Shown one piece after another: positions 17,899 through 27,723 of a stretch of 64,000 nt of DNA. The notes beneath the pieces are model-generated. The model did not search any database and was not told the DNA's origin. It was given only the letters and a program-made list of their open reading frames with translations. A program made the translations under genes and the position numbers. Each line of letters begins with the position of its first letter. Within the stretch, counting starts at the first letter, position 1. Origin of the DNA: Bacteroidia bacterium (GTDB lineage: Bacteria > Bacteroidota > Bacteroidia > Flavobacteriales > Schleiferiaceae); NCBI GenBank assembly GCA_030424545.1, contig JAUHWL010000001.1, positions 349,033 through 413,032 on the forward strand. Reading direction: 5' to 3'.

Positions 17899-17905
17899 CT
17901 AAGAT

Positions 17906-19750
17906 ATGTGTGGAATAGTTGGGTATATAGGTGCTAGAGATGCCTATCCTATATTAATAAACGGATTAAAAAGATTAGAATATAGAGGCTATGATTCTGC
18001 TGGCGTAGCAATGCTACAAGGCAACAATATTGGCCTTTATAAGTGCAAAGGAAAAGTAGTTGACTTAGAATCTATAACCGAGAATAATGATGTAAGCGGT
18101 AAACTTGGTATTGCACATACTAGGTGGGCTACGCACGGAGAGCCAAACGATATAAATTCTCACCCTCACGTTTCTAATAACGGAAAGCTAGTTCTTATAC
18201 ATAATGGTATTATTGAGAATTACGCCTCGCTAAAAGAAGCGCTTATAGCAAGAGGATATACGTTTAATAGCGAAACAGATACCGAAGTTTTAGTAAATCT
18301 TATTGAAGATGTACAAGAAACTGAAAAAGTAAGTTTAGAAGAAGCCGTACGCATTGCGCTTAACCAAGTAATTGGTGCCTATGCAATAGCTGTTTTTTCG
18401 CTAGAAAATAGCGACCATTTTGTAGTAGCCAAAATGGGAAGCCCATTGGTTGTTGGACTAGGGAATCAAGAATATTTTGTTGCCAGCGATGCAACGCCTT
18501 TCTTAGAATACACCAAAAAAGCTGTTTACTTAGAAGATGGCGAAATGGGCGTTATAGACCTAAATGAAGGTTTTAAAGTAATTCGAATTAATGATAGCAA
18601 AGTTGTAGATCCATACGTACAACAGTTGCAATTAGATTTGGCTGCCATAGAAAAAGGTGGTTATGAGCACTTTATGCTCAAAGAAATTTATGAGCAACCA
18701 AAAGCAATAGAAGATACGTATAGAGGTAGACTACTTCCAGAACAAAACCTTATTAGGATGGCTGGGATGGAAGAGTATATTGAAAAATTTGTACAGGCAG
18801 ATCGCATAATCATTGTAGGTTGTGGCACTTCTTGGCACGCAGGTATGGTTGGCGAGTATCTCTTTGAAGATTTGGCGAGAGTTCCTGTAGAAGTTGAGTA
18901 CGCATCTGAGTTTAGATATCGCAACCCGATTATTACAAGTAAAGATGTAATCATTGCTATTTCGCAGTCTGGTGAAACAGCAGATACATTGGCAGCGATA
19001 AAATTGGCTAAGAAAAGAGGTGCAACCATTTTTGGCATATGCAACGTAGTTGGTTCTTCTATTGCTAGAGAAACGCACGCTGGTGCTTATACCCATGCCG
19101 GACCGGAAATTGGAGTAGCATCTACTAAAGCATTTACAGCACAAGTTACTGTGCTAGCAATGTTGGCCTTAAAGCTTGGAAGAGAAAAAGGTACCATTCC
19201 TACAAGCAAGTATCAAGAATTGTTGTGGGAATTAAACTCTATTCCTACCAAAATTGCGGCCATGTTAAAAACAGATTCGCAGATTACAGAAATAAGCAAT
19301 ACCTACAAAGACGCGCCTAACTTCTTGTATTTGGGTAGAGGATACAATTTCCCTGTTGCACTAGAAGGAGCGCTAAAGCTTAAGGAGATTAGCTACATTC
19401 ACGCAGAAGGATATCCAGCGGCAGAAATGAAACACGGCCCAATTGCCTTAATTGACGAGAACATGCCGGTTGTTGTTATTGCGCCTAAAAATGGGCATTA
19501 CGAGAAAATTGTTAGCAACATACAAGAAGTAAAAGCACGTAGCGGTAAAGTTATTGCCATTGTTAGCGAAGGTGATACTGAAATAAAATCGAGTGCCGAT
19601 TTCACTATTGAAGTGCCTGATACTTTAGAAGCATTTACACCATTGTTAACCACAATTCCATTGCAATTGTTGAGTTACCACATTGCTGTAATGAGAGGTT
19701 GTAACGTAGATCAACCGCGTAATTTGGCAAAATCTGTTACCGTAGAGTAA
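17906..19750 (+). CDS. glmS: Glutamine-fructose-6-phosphate aminotransferase
   Basis: The 614-residue enzyme makes glucosamine 6-phosphate from fructose 6-phosphate and glutamine, the entry to UDP-GlcNAc, peptidoglycan and lipid A. It starts MCGIVGYIG, so Cys2 becomes the N-terminal nucleophile. The glutaminase domain covers ~1-230 (THTRWATHG-type motif near 70). Two SIS sugar-isomerase domains follow (CGTSWHAG near 310, SQSGETADT near 352, EIGVASTKAFTAQ near 400), and the C-terminus DQPRNLAKSVTVE is canonical. Length and motifs are standard. It is the third gene of its operon and is followed by a terminator. Confidence 0.97.
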   Translation: MCGIVGYIGARDAYPILINGLKRLEYRGYDSAGVAMLQGNNIGLYKCKGKVVDLESITENNDVSGKLGIAHTRWATHGEPNDINSHPHVSNNGKLVLIHNGIIENYASLKEALIARGYTFNSETDTEVLVNLIEDVQETEKVSLEEAVRIALNQVIGAYAIAVFSLENSDHFVVAKMGSPLVVGLGNQEYFVASDATPFLEYTKKAVYLEDGEMGVIDLNEGFKVIRINDSKVVDPYVQQLQLDLAAIEKGGYEHFMLKEIYEQPKAIEDTYRGRLLPEQNLIRMAGMEEYIEKFVQADRIIIVGCGTSWHAGMVGEYLFEDLARVPVEVEYASEFRYRNPIITSKDVIIAISQSGETADTLAAIKLAKKRGATIFGICNVVGSSIARETHAGAYTHAGPEIGVASTKAFTAQVTVLAMLALKLGREKGTIPTSKYQELLWELNSIPTKIAAMLKTDSQITEISNTYKDAPNFLYLGRGYNFPVALEGALKLKEISYIHAEGYPAAEMKHGPIALIDENMPVVVIAPKNGHYEKIVSNIQEVKARSGKVIAIVSEGDTEIKSSADFTIEVPDTLEAFTPLLTTIPLQLLSYHIAVMRGCNVDQPRNLAKSVTVE

Positions 19751-19776
19751 ATTGATATTTGGGAATATTATTATGT

Positions 19777-19806
19777 AAAAAGAGCCGCATTTCGCGGCTC
19801 TTTTTT
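19777..19806 (+). terminator. Rho-independent terminator after glmS
   Basis: The stem AAAGAGCCGC / GCGGCTCTTT with a short ATTTC loop is followed by six T. It lies 26 bases after the glmS stop. Confidence 0.88.
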
Positions 19807-19835
19807 GTTTTATTTAAAGTAAGAAACGGCAAAAA

Positions 19836-22259
19836 CTACTTCTCAACTTTTCTGTTTTTAACATATTTTTCTAACCATTGATCTTGCTCCCAAAGCACAT
19901 GTAAAATGCTTTCTATAGATTGATAGCCATGACTTTCTTTAGGGAGCATAACCAAGCGGGTAGTGGCACCCAAACCTTTTAAGGCGTTAAAATAGCGTTC
20001 GCTTTGCATGGGGTAAGTGCCCGAGTTGTTGTCGTCTTCACCATGAATGAGTAGCAAGGGGTGTTTCATTTTGTCGGCATGCATAAAAGGCGACATCATA
20101 TTATATACCTCTGGTACTTCCCAGTAATTTCTTTCTTCGCTTTGAAAACCAAAGGGTGTTAACGTACGATTATAGGCGCCACTTCTGGCAATTCCTGCGG
20201 CAAATAAATCGGAATGCGAAAGCAAGTTTGCCACCATAAATGCACCATAACTGTGACCTCCGCAGGCTACTCGATTCCTGTCAATGTATCCAAGTTCATC
20301 AACAGCATCAATGGCTGCTTTTGCATTGGCTACTAATTGCTTTCTAAACGAATCATTGGGTTCTGTATCTCCTTCGCCAATAATTGGGAACGAGGCATCA
20401 TCCAACACAACATAGCCGCGCGTTACCCAATAAACCATAGATCCGTAATACGGAAATGTAAACTCATTGGAGTTTTGAGTGGTTTGGCCAGCGCTGGCTT
20501 TGTCTTTAAATTCCGTTGGATACGCCCATAAGATCATCGGCATTTTCTCTTTTTTATTTTTGTCATAATCAACAGGCAAATACATTGTTGCCGATAATTC
20601 TAGCCCATCTTCGCGGGTGTATTTTATGACTTCTTTGTGCACATCTTGTATGCTTTTAAATGGATTTTGGAAAATGGTAATTTGGCGAAGTTTATTTGAT
20701 TTTGCATTTCTAAAAAAGTAATTCGGATATTCTGTTGGTGATTCTATCCGTACCAATAATTCATCTTTTTCAGGATTATAATCGCTTAAACTTTCTTTTT
20801 TATCTGTGAGTTTTGATTGATAAATACGCGTTGTTTTTGCCGTGTTTAAATCAAAAGCATCTACAAACGGAAACTGTCCTTTTTCTGTATATCCAGCACC
20901 CATTAAAAAAGCTTTGTTGCCAGAAACTTCTAGCACCCTACTACCCATTTTATTACGTTTGGTTGTAAATCTTCCGGGGTCGCTGTAGCGATCTTGGTAA
21001 TTTCTATCCCACAAAACTTTGGTTGTTTCTTGGCTGTTTGACGGATTGAACATGTAGGTTTTGGTGTTGCGCGTGTTCCACCAATAATCATAAGCAATGG
21101 CCATGTTTTCTGTGGCCCAAGTGATGCCAGAAAAGCGATTTATTGTTTTTAATATGCTCTTGCCACTTCCGTTGTATGGAGCTTCTAATTCAAATACTTC
21201 GTCTCTTAGTGCAACTTCATTTTCTGGGTCTCCACCGTCTAAAGCCTCCACATAAATTAAGGTTGCAGCTTTGTCATTTCTCCATTCAAAGTCACGTTTG
21301 CCGGTACGTACAGCCATAAATCCCTCTGGCAAATCTTCAATAAGTGGCACCTCTAAAACGGTTTGTACGGCTTCGCCATCTTTTGTAAAAATGGTGGTTT
21401 TGGAAGGAAACCTGCTGTAAGGAACTAAATAAGAAAAAGGTTTTTCTACGGTGGTTATCATGATATAATTTCCATCTGGAGAAAAATCTAACCCGCGATA
21501 CATGGCACTTTCTAGCCATTTTTCGGCATTTCCATCGAGTGATATTTTGTAGATTTCAGAAAGTGCTAATTGCTCAAAATTGTATTCGTCACTTGGGCTT
21601 TTAAGTAAATCTTGATACGTTCTGTTCTGCGCTTTTTTGCCATTGTTCTCAGAAACAATTGGCCCCGTTGGCACTTCTGTTTCTGTGTTGATGAGTGCTT
21701 TTCTGTCTGCAGAAGTCATTTTAACCAACATAGATTTACTATCATTAAACCAATTGATAACACTACCAAGATTGGCGTTTAAACGTGCAGGAGACAACCT
21801 TTTTACACTGTAAGTTTCGATATCCAATACCCAAAGTTCTACACCTTTTGCGGTTGTATTTGTAAGCGCAATTTTTGTTTGGTCTGGCGACCATGAAAAA
21901 TTTGTGAGTCGTGGGTTTTGCGGTAGCCCCGTCACTTGAATTACATCGGCATTGTTCCTTTTTATGTTTTTAAGCTGAATATTGTTGTAGTAAGTAACAC
22001 GGCTGCCAATGTTTGTTTTTTGGTCTATGCGCAAACCACCCAGCCTAAGTTCTTCTTCAGACAATTCTTCAATGGTTTTGTAAGCGTTTCTAGAAAGCAA
22101 AACCATGGTTTCTTTATTGTCACTTAAGAGCACCGAAGGCGCTCTGGGCACATCTACCAAGTCTAAAATTTCTTTGGGTGGTTTTTGGTAGGTCAGGCTT
22201 TCTTGGCCAAAAGCATCAATCATAAATAATACAGTGCAAAGGATTAAAATACGCTTCAT
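19836..22259 (-). CDS. S9 family peptidase (prolyl oligopeptidase type), exported
   Basis: The 807-residue protein has a signal peptide (MKRILILCTVLFMIDAFG, then QE). A long WD40-like beta-propeller part spans ~60-520, followed by an alpha/beta-hydrolase domain. The catalytic triad is readable: Ser670 in GGHSYGAF, Asp743 in HGEDDNNSG and His777 in ESHGYQ. The layout matches the glutamyl endopeptidase/acylaminoacyl-peptidase branch of S9, a common periplasmic peptidase in Bacteroidota that degrades short peptides. It is likely periplasmic because no sorting domain is present. It stands alone, with 128 bases before the arginase-family gene. Confidence 0.9.
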   Translation of the reverse strand: MKRILILCTVLFMIDAFGQESLTYQKPPKEILDLVDVPRAPSVLLSDNKETMVLLSRNAYKTIEELSEEELRLGGLRIDQKTNIGSRVTYYNNIQLKNIKRNNADVIQVTGLPQNPRLTNFSWSPDQTKIALTNTTAKGVELWVLDIETYSVKRLSPARLNANLGSVINWFNDSKSMLVKMTSADRKALINTETEVPTGPIVSENNGKKAQNRTYQDLLKSPSDEYNFEQLALSEIYKISLDGNAEKWLESAMYRGLDFSPDGNYIMITTVEKPFSYLVPYSRFPSKTTIFTKDGEAVQTVLEVPLIEDLPEGFMAVRTGKRDFEWRNDKAATLIYVEALDGGDPENEVALRDEVFELEAPYNGSGKSILKTINRFSGITWATENMAIAYDYWWNTRNTKTYMFNPSNSQETTKVLWDRNYQDRYSDPGRFTTKRNKMGSRVLEVSGNKAFLMGAGYTEKGQFPFVDAFDLNTAKTTRIYQSKLTDKKESLSDYNPEKDELLVRIESPTEYPNYFFRNAKSNKLRQITIFQNPFKSIQDVHKEVIKYTREDGLELSATMYLPVDYDKNKKEKMPMILWAYPTEFKDKASAGQTTQNSNEFTFPYYGSMVYWVTRGYVVLDDASFPIIGEGDTEPNDSFRKQLVANAKAAIDAVDELGYIDRNRVACGGHSYGAFMVANLLSHSDLFAAGIARSGAYNRTLTPFGFQSEERNYWEVPEVYNMMSPFMHADKMKHPLLLIHGEDDNNSGTYPMQSERYFNALKGLGATTRLVMLPKESHGYQSIESILHVLWEQDQWLEKYVKNRKVEK

Positions 22260-22387
22260 TTTTTGTGGAGAATGTTATGAGTTACGTTTAATGGAGGCTG
22301 AAAATACAGTTTTTAAAGGAATGAAAAAGGGCGTTTGAGCTTTTTCGTATAGTCCTAACGATTTAAAATTACGCTGCTCCAGCGTGA

Positions 22388-23425
22388 TTACATTGTGTTG
22401 CTTTTTCCTAACAAATTGCAAAGACGGTACAGCAAACGGGCGCCTACATTTTCATCCCATTCATTTTCACTCGGGCCTACTTCATTCAAGTCGAAACCAA
22501 TAAGCGTTCTGCCGCTACCAATCAATTCTTCCACTAAATACAAAACATGGTCTGTTTCAAATCCGCCAGCAACAGGAGTACCTGTATTAGGGCAAAGCTT
22601 GGGGTCTAGGCCATCAATATCAAAGCTTAAATAAACGTTTTGGGGTAGCTCAGAAACTATCTCGGCTACTTGTTGTTTCCAGGTTTTACCTTCAAACTGT
22701 GCCTTTTTTAAATCACGGTCAAAAAAGGTTTTTATGCGTTCGCCTTCAGTCTCCATTACATCAACTTCTTCTTGGCAATAATCTCTAATGCCCACTTGCA
22801 CCAACTTTTCTACTTGCGGAATTTTTAGTGCATTGTACATGATGCTTGCATGGCTGTATTCAAAATCTTCGTACGCAATGCGCAAATCGGCATGGGCATC
22901 TATTTGTAGTATACCAAAGCTTTTGTAATGCGTGGCCAACGCTTGTAAATAACCTAAAGGTGTGCTATGGTCTCCGCCTAGAAGCGCAACTTTTTTACCC
23001 GCGTTTAAATAGTTTAACGCTTCAGATTTTACCCAGAGTACCATCTGTGTGCATGCTTCGTTTAGTTCCTGCAATTGGGCTGGAGATGGTGGGTTGTTTT
23101 CATCTACAAATTGGTCTAAATATTTTTCGGCAAGTTTGCGGTTGTGTAAACTTTTTGCGGCCAAATCTTGGTTTACATCGGCCATCCAGATGCCTATTTG
23201 CCATGCGTTTTTTACCGCAGGATCAAACAAATCTACCTGTAAACTAGCTTGTTTTATTGCCGCAGGGGCTTTAGCCGTGCCAGGCGAATAACTTACGGTA
23301 ACTTCCCACGGAACGGGTAATACAACGATTTGCGCGTGTTCTTCTGTAAAGGGTAAACCAAAAATATTGGTGTTTAACGAGGGACCGTTGATATCAAAAT
23401 TTGCGATTAATTCTTGCTTTGTCAT
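22388..23425 (-). CDS. Arginase/agmatinase family hydrolase
   Basis: The 345-residue protein is a binuclear-manganese ureohydrolase. The metal ligands are in GGDHSTPLGY near residue 149, DAHADLR near 175 and SFDIDGLDP near 268. These enzymes hydrolyse a guanidino group from arginine, agmatine or formiminoglutamate. The Cys-containing loop DPKLCPNTGTPVAGG is common in the Bacteroidota agmatinase-like branch, where the gene often pairs with arginine decarboxylase. No decarboxylase is next to it here, so the substrate is left open. It is 5 bases from the stop of the upstream lamin-tail gene, suggesting co-transcription. Confidence 0.85.
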   Translation of the reverse strand: MTKQELIANFDINGPSLNTNIFGLPFTEEHAQIVVLPVPWEVTVSYSPGTAKAPAAIKQASLQVDLFDPAVKNAWQIGIWMADVNQDLAAKSLHNRKLAEKYLDQFVDENNPPSPAQLQELNEACTQMVLWVKSEALNYLNAGKKVALLGGDHSTPLGYLQALATHYKSFGILQIDAHADLRIAYEDFEYSHASIMYNALKIPQVEKLVQVGIRDYCQEEVDVMETEGERIKTFFDRDLKKAQFEGKTWKQQVAEIVSELPQNVYLSFDIDGLDPKLCPNTGTPVAGGFETDHVLYLVEELIGSGRTLIGFDLNEVGPSENEWDENVGARLLYRLCNLLGKSNTM

Positions 23426-23430
23426 TTTAT

Positions 23431-26004
23431 TTATCGGCTAACAGATACATTTAGTTTAGTGCCACCTTGCGTGCCATCTGGCGTTTGCCATTCTGCTAAG
23501 ATTAGGTATATGCCAGAACTTGCAATTTGGCCCATATTATTTTGTCCGTGCCAGATGATCTGGCGAGATTGATCAGTTAAATAATTTTCGGCAATAGTAT
23601 GAATTAGGTTACCATCTGTACCAAAAACTTTAAGTGTTAAAGCGGTGCCTATTGGGAGATCGTAATACACAATAAGCAGGTCGTTTTGGCCATCGTTATT
23701 TGGCGATATAAAATTGTTATTCAGCCAAATAATTTTTTCATTATTGGCCATGCTAGAGAATTGCGAATTGATTTTTCCAGGAGTTGCATAGTTGGCCGAT
23801 GAACCTGCACTATGCCAAGAGTTTGGTTTTTCGGCAGGTAAAGAAGGGTGTATGCGCTCTAAAGAAACCCCTTGCGTAACATTTAGCACAGGGTGATGCC
23901 AACTAGATTGATATGGCACATGCTCTATAATTTGCAAATCGGGGGTAACGAGGGCAATGTTGCCTTCTGTATTTGGCATGCTAGGCATTTGTTTTATGTT
24001 GAAGAAACTCTTGGGATTTGGGCAATCGTTTACCGTACAAATTTTACGGTAATCGGTACTAATCGCCAAAAAGCTTTTTGCCGGAAAAAGAATAATTTCG
24101 TCTGTAATATGGTATTGGTTCTGAATTAAATTTTCTTGACTTAATGTTGCAATCCGCAGGGTAGAGAGGTTTATGGTTTTGTCAGAAATATTCCAGATTT
24201 CTATAAAATCGGTGCCAGAGTCTTTGGGTTCAAATAAAATTTCGTTCAGCACAACATCGCCCATTTTTGCCGCTTGGGGAGATGAAATAACAAGTGTGTC
24301 TGCCAAAAATCTGCTTTGGCAACTCGGCATATCAGCGATGTAAATAGATACGTTTTGTGTGCCAATGTCTGCTTTAAAATTTACGGTTACCTCGTTGTTT
24401 TGGTTTACGCTATGAATAATTTCTTCAATACTTAACGAACTAGTAATTGCATTTTTAACGGTGTTATTTAAGCCGTTTGTAAACGTTAATTTTATGCTTC
24501 GCTGATTTATAAACGTTGCGTAAAACAAGGCAGTTTGTTCTGCTTTAAAATTAAACTCAGGACTGTTTTTACTACCGGGAGTACCGCCTAATGCGTGTTT
24601 GCTCGGGCTCCAATTGCTAAAATCTGTACAAGGTAAATAAGCCTGAATTTGTTCTAAACTCCATCCTCCGTCTGCTTTAGGGCTCTTGTTGTAGAAATCT
24701 TCAGCATACTCTATGGCGTCAATTACAACGTTGTGTTCATCAAGCAATACTAGTGGTTCGCCATCATTTTTTAGCCAATTTGTTTTGTTTATAAAAACCC
24801 GATTGATTGTATCATAAAATGCAGAATCGTTTTTACCTAAAATAAGTGCAAAATTGTATGGCTGTATGGTAAATGTTGGCAATAAAATGGTGTCTTCATC
24901 GGCAACCAATTTCCAGTTTTCTATGGTGGCAGAAAACAGTGTGTTGTTGTAAAGTTCTATGTACTCAACATCGGGTAAACCCACAACGGGTGCGGGGTCC
25001 GCCATGATTTCGTTAATAACAATGCTACGGTATTTCGGCTTAAAAAATGTAAATCTTATGGTGGTGTCTTTGATATAATTGTTGGCTAAATCAGGAAGGT
25101 TTTTAATGAGTAAAACAACGCTTTGCTCGTTGTAAAAGGCCTGCTGAAACGTTAGGTTAATAATTTTTGGAGACAGGCTGCTAACAGCTGCGCTGGCCAA
25201 TGCATTGCTTGTACTTTGAAAAAAATAATTGTTTAGATCGGCAGCGGCTAAAGTATCTATCGCTTCAGAAAAAAAGAGGCGAATGGTTTGAGAATCGGGC
25301 ACTGCGAAATTTTGTAAAACGGGTTTTATACTATCTACATAGATTTTTCCTGTTACAACAAAATCATCAAAATAAAATTTGGTAGAGCGTGTGCTTGTAT
25401 AGTTGCAATGAGCAAGCAAGTAAGCACTTAGGGCAATGCTAGAGTCGGTTGCAGTGCCAATTAAATTAAAATTAGAGGTGCCTAGCGTATCAACAAAGAG
25501 GTTCCAATTGTGCTGCGCGTCTCTTTCTACCTTAATTCTTAATTCAACATCAGCCTTATTTAGCAAGCCATTTGTACTAGTTATTAAGGTTGTGTTTTGG
25601 TTGTTTTCTTTTTTAATAAGCTTAATGTTATCGGTAGTAGACCCGCCAATTTGCACAAAATAACCTTCTTGGTTTTGGCTTTTGGTTGGTGTTGAGCTCA
25701 TTAAATAAACCTCTGCATAATTGCTGCTAGAAGGGTTAAAATCTAGTTTAACCCAAAACTCCCATGTAGCAGCTAAAGCTGCGGTACTTGGAGTATAAAG
25801 GGTGCGCGTGCTGGAAGTAGCGGGTGCGTTTAGTTGCAATTGCTTTTGTGCATTCACCATAAAATCGGCAGAGTCTCCTTCCCATTTTGGCGTTGTGGTA
25901 AAGTTTGAGTCGTTAAATTGGTCTGTCCAGTTTGTTTGAGAAAAAACAATTTGGCAAATAATTGAAAAACTAACAACGAGAATTATTTTGATGAATTTAG
26001 GCAT
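23431..26004 (-). CDS. Secreted lamin-tail domain protein with FlgD-like C-terminus
   Basis: From ATG 26004 the product has 857 residues. A longer in-frame start at 26097 would lie inside asd and put 31 residues before the signal peptide, so it is rejected. The signal peptide ends at VFS before QTNW. A lectin-like beta-sandwich fills ~25-220, and a Big-type domain follows to ~325. Two lamin-tail domains begin at ~328 (IVINEIMADPAPVVG) and ~630 (VVLNEILFEP). The last ~95 residues are a FlgD/gliding-type Ig domain (NNNFISPNNDGQND...GIYLILAEW). Such proteins are T9SS-exported in Bacteroidota; the function is unknown, perhaps linked to exopolymer or nuclease surfaces. Confidence 0.82.
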   Translation of the reverse strand: MPKFIKIILVVSFSIICQIVFSQTNWTDQFNDSNFTTTPKWEGDSADFMVNAQKQLQLNAPATSSTRTLYTPSTAALAATWEFWVKLDFNPSSSNYAEVYLMSSTPTKSQNQEGYFVQIGGSTTDNIKLIKKENNQNTTLITSTNGLLNKADVELRIKVERDAQHNWNLFVDTLGTSNFNLIGTATDSSIALSAYLLAHCNYTSTRSTKFYFDDFVVTGKIYVDSIKPVLQNFAVPDSQTIRLFFSEAIDTLAAADLNNYFFQSTSNALASAAVSSLSPKIINLTFQQAFYNEQSVVLLIKNLPDLANNYIKDTTIRFTFFKPKYRSIVINEIMADPAPVVGLPDVEYIELYNNTLFSATIENWKLVADEDTILLPTFTIQPYNFALILGKNDSAFYDTINRVFINKTNWLKNDGEPLVLLDEHNVVIDAIEYAEDFYNKSPKADGGWSLEQIQAYLPCTDFSNWSPSKHALGGTPGSKNSPEFNFKAEQTALFYATFINQRSIKLTFTNGLNNTVKNAITSSLSIEEIIHSVNQNNEVTVNFKADIGTQNVSIYIADMPSCQSRFLADTLVISSPQAAKMGDVVLNEILFEPKDSGTDFIEIWNISDKTINLSTLRIATLSQENLIQNQYHITDEIILFPAKSFLAISTDYRKICTVNDCPNPKSFFNIKQMPSMPNTEGNIALVTPDLQIIEHVPYQSSWHHPVLNVTQGVSLERIHPSLPAEKPNSWHSAGSSANYATPGKINSQFSSMANNEKIIWLNNNFISPNNDGQNDLLIVYYDLPIGTALTLKVFGTDGNLIHTIAENYLTDQSRQIIWHGQNNMGQIASSGIYLILAEWQTPDGTQGGTKLNVSVSR

Positions 26005-26016
26005 GGTGTATTGAAG

Positions 26017-26024
26017 TACATTTG
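26017..26024 (+). promoter_or_regulatory. Candidate -7 element TACATTTG for asd
   Basis: TACATTTG matches TAnnTTTG exactly and ends 23 bases before the asd ATG. TTTG at 25987-25990 lies 26 bases upstream, longer than the usual spacer. It lies in the 43-base gap between the divergent starts. Confidence 0.4.
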
Positions 26025-26047
26025 CTGGTAAATTAAGAAATTTAAAC

Positions 26048-27040
26048 ATGTTAAAAGTAGCGGTTGTTGGTGCAACAGGAATGGTTGGCCAAGTCATGTT
26101 AAAAGTATTAGAACAAAGAAATTTTCCGGTTGGAGAACTTATTCCGGTGGCAACGGAGAAATCTGCAGGGAAAAAAATAAAATTTCAAGGTAAGGATGCC
26201 ACTATAGTAACGTTAGAGGCGGCATTAGAAAAACGGCCTAATATTGCGTTGTTTTCTGCAGGTGGCGAAACATCATTAACGTGGGCCCCAAAATTTGCGG
26301 CAATAGGGTGCAAGGTTGTAGATAATTCTTCGGCATGGAGGATGGACCCGGCTATTAAATTGGTTGTTCCCGAAGTAAATGCAGGTGTATTAACAGCCAC
26401 CGATATGATTATTGCAAACCCGAATTGTTCTACAATACAACTGGTAATGGTATTAAAACCATTGCATAAAAAATATCAAATAGAACGCGCTATTGTTTCT
26501 ACCTACCAAAGTATTTCTGGCACCGGTGTTAAGGCTGTAAACCAACTTGAAAATGAGCGAAACGGTGTTTCGGCAGAAATGGCATATCCGTATCCCATAG
26601 ATAAAAACTGCCTACCGCATTGCGATGTTTTTTTAGAGAATGGTTACACCAAGGAAGAAATGAAACTAACGCTAGAAAGCAAAAAGATAATTGGCGATGA
26701 CAGCGTAAAAGTGGTGGCCACTGCGGTACGTGTTCCTGTAGAAGGTGGTCATTCTGAAAGCGTGAATATTCAATTTAAAAAACCCATACAAGTTGGCGAT
26801 GTAAGAAGCCTTTTGCACAATACACCGGGTATAAAAGTACAAGACAACCCAGAATTAAACATTTACCCAATGCCAAAATTTGCGCATCATCAAGATGATG
26901 TTTTTGTGGGTAGAATTAGGGAAGATTTTACACAAGAAAACACAATTAATATGTGGATTGTAGCCGATAATTTACGCAAAGGTGCTGCAACAAATACCAT
27001 TCAAATTGCAGAGTATTTGCTTGAAAAAGGTTGGCTGTGA
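26048..27040 (+). CDS. asd: Aspartate-semialdehyde dehydrogenase
   Basis: The 330-residue enzyme reduces aspartyl phosphate with NADPH to aspartate semialdehyde, the branch point to lysine/diaminopimelate, threonine and methionine. The N-terminal nucleotide-binding loop is GATGMVGQ. The active-site cysteine is Cys127 in NPNCSTIQ. RVPVEGGHSE near residue 230 carries the substrate and catalytic histidine. Length and motifs are standard for the bacterial type. The start is divergent from the lamin-tail gene, and an exported msrA follows after 45 bases. Confidence 0.96.
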   Translation: MLKVAVVGATGMVGQVMLKVLEQRNFPVGELIPVATEKSAGKKIKFQGKDATIVTLEAALEKRPNIALFSAGGETSLTWAPKFAAIGCKVVDNSSAWRMDPAIKLVVPEVNAGVLTATDMIIANPNCSTIQLVMVLKPLHKKYQIERAIVSTYQSISGTGVKAVNQLENERNGVSAEMAYPYPIDKNCLPHCDVFLENGYTKEEMKLTLESKKIIGDDSVKVVATAVRVPVEGGHSESVNIQFKKPIQVGDVRSLLHNTPGIKVQDNPELNIYPMPKFAHHQDDVFVGRIREDFTQENTINMWIVADNLRKGAATNTIQIAEYLLEKGWL

Positions 27041-27085
27041 AAGGTATTTGGTATTCATCCGTCTTTTAATAAACCTTAAAGAAAG

Positions 27086-27679
27086 ATGATTAAATTAATA
27101 TTAAGTGTTCTCATTTTGTTTACGGCATCATGCCAGGGTAAAAGCAATGAAAGCGCAAAAGTTGAATTGAAAAACATGAGTGAAGCAGACAATAAAAATT
27201 ATGAAACGGCCATTTTTGCAAGTGGTTGTTTTTGGGGTACAGAGTTCTATTTGCAAAAGGCAGAGGGTGTAATTTCTACAACGGTTGGGTATACTGGCGG
27301 CACAGTAGAAAACCCAACGTACAAACAAGTTTGCGAAAAAAACACAGGCCATTACGAAGCTGTAGAGGTGGTGTTTAATCCCGAAAAAATTAGTTATTAC
27401 GATTTGGTAAAGTTGTTTTTTGAAACTCATGATCCTGAACAAAAAAATGGGCAAGGACCTGATATAGGGCCACAATACAGAAGTGCCATTTTTTATATGA
27501 ATGATGCACAACAACAAACGGCAAAAGAGCTAATTGCGGTATTAGAAGCAAAAGGCTATGATATAGCAACAGTGGTATTGCCAGCAAAAAAATTCTGGCC
27601 AGCAGAGTTATATCATCAAGATTATTATGATGCTAAGGGTGGAACGCCTTACTGTCACTCGTACAAAAGGAAGTTTTAA
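27086..27679 (+). CDS. msrA: Peptide methionine-(S)-S-oxide reductase, predicted lipoprotein
   Basis: The 197-residue protein contains a full MsrA domain. The catalytic Cys48 is in ASGCFWGTE, and VGYTGG, FNPEKISYYDLVKLFFETHDPEQ and the C-terminal AELYHQDY are conserved. MsrA reduces methionine-S-sulfoxide in proteins. The first ~20 residues form a lipoprotein signal (LFTASC, lipidated Cys16), so this copy is predicted to work in the periplasm or at the outer membrane, unlike the usual cytosolic MsrA. Resolving cysteine Cys191 lies in TPYCHSY near the C-terminus. It follows asd by 45 bases and is closed by a terminator. Confidence 0.92.
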   Translation: MIKLILSVLILFTASCQGKSNESAKVELKNMSEADNKNYETAIFASGCFWGTEFYLQKAEGVISTTVGYTGGTVENPTYKQVCEKNTGHYEAVEVVFNPEKISYYDLVKLFFETHDPEQKNGQGPDIGPQYRSAIFYMNDAQQQTAKELIAVLEAKGYDIATVVLPAKKFWPAELYHQDYYDAKGGTPYCHSYKRKF

Positions 27680-27690
27680 AAACAGTTTAT

Positions 27691-27723
27691 AATAAAAGAG
27701 CGGCCTAAAGCCGCTCTTTTATT
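27691..27723. terminator. Bidirectional terminator between msrA and lspA
   Basis: The near-perfect stem AAAAGAGCGGC / GCCGCTCTTTT with a CTAA loop has A and T tracts on both sides, so it can act on both strands. It overlaps the lspA stop codon. Confidence 0.85.

Noticed and set aside
23431..26097. Longer version of the lamin-tail gene starting at 26097
   Set aside because: It would begin inside asd and place 31 residues before the signal peptide, so ATG 26004 is preferred.
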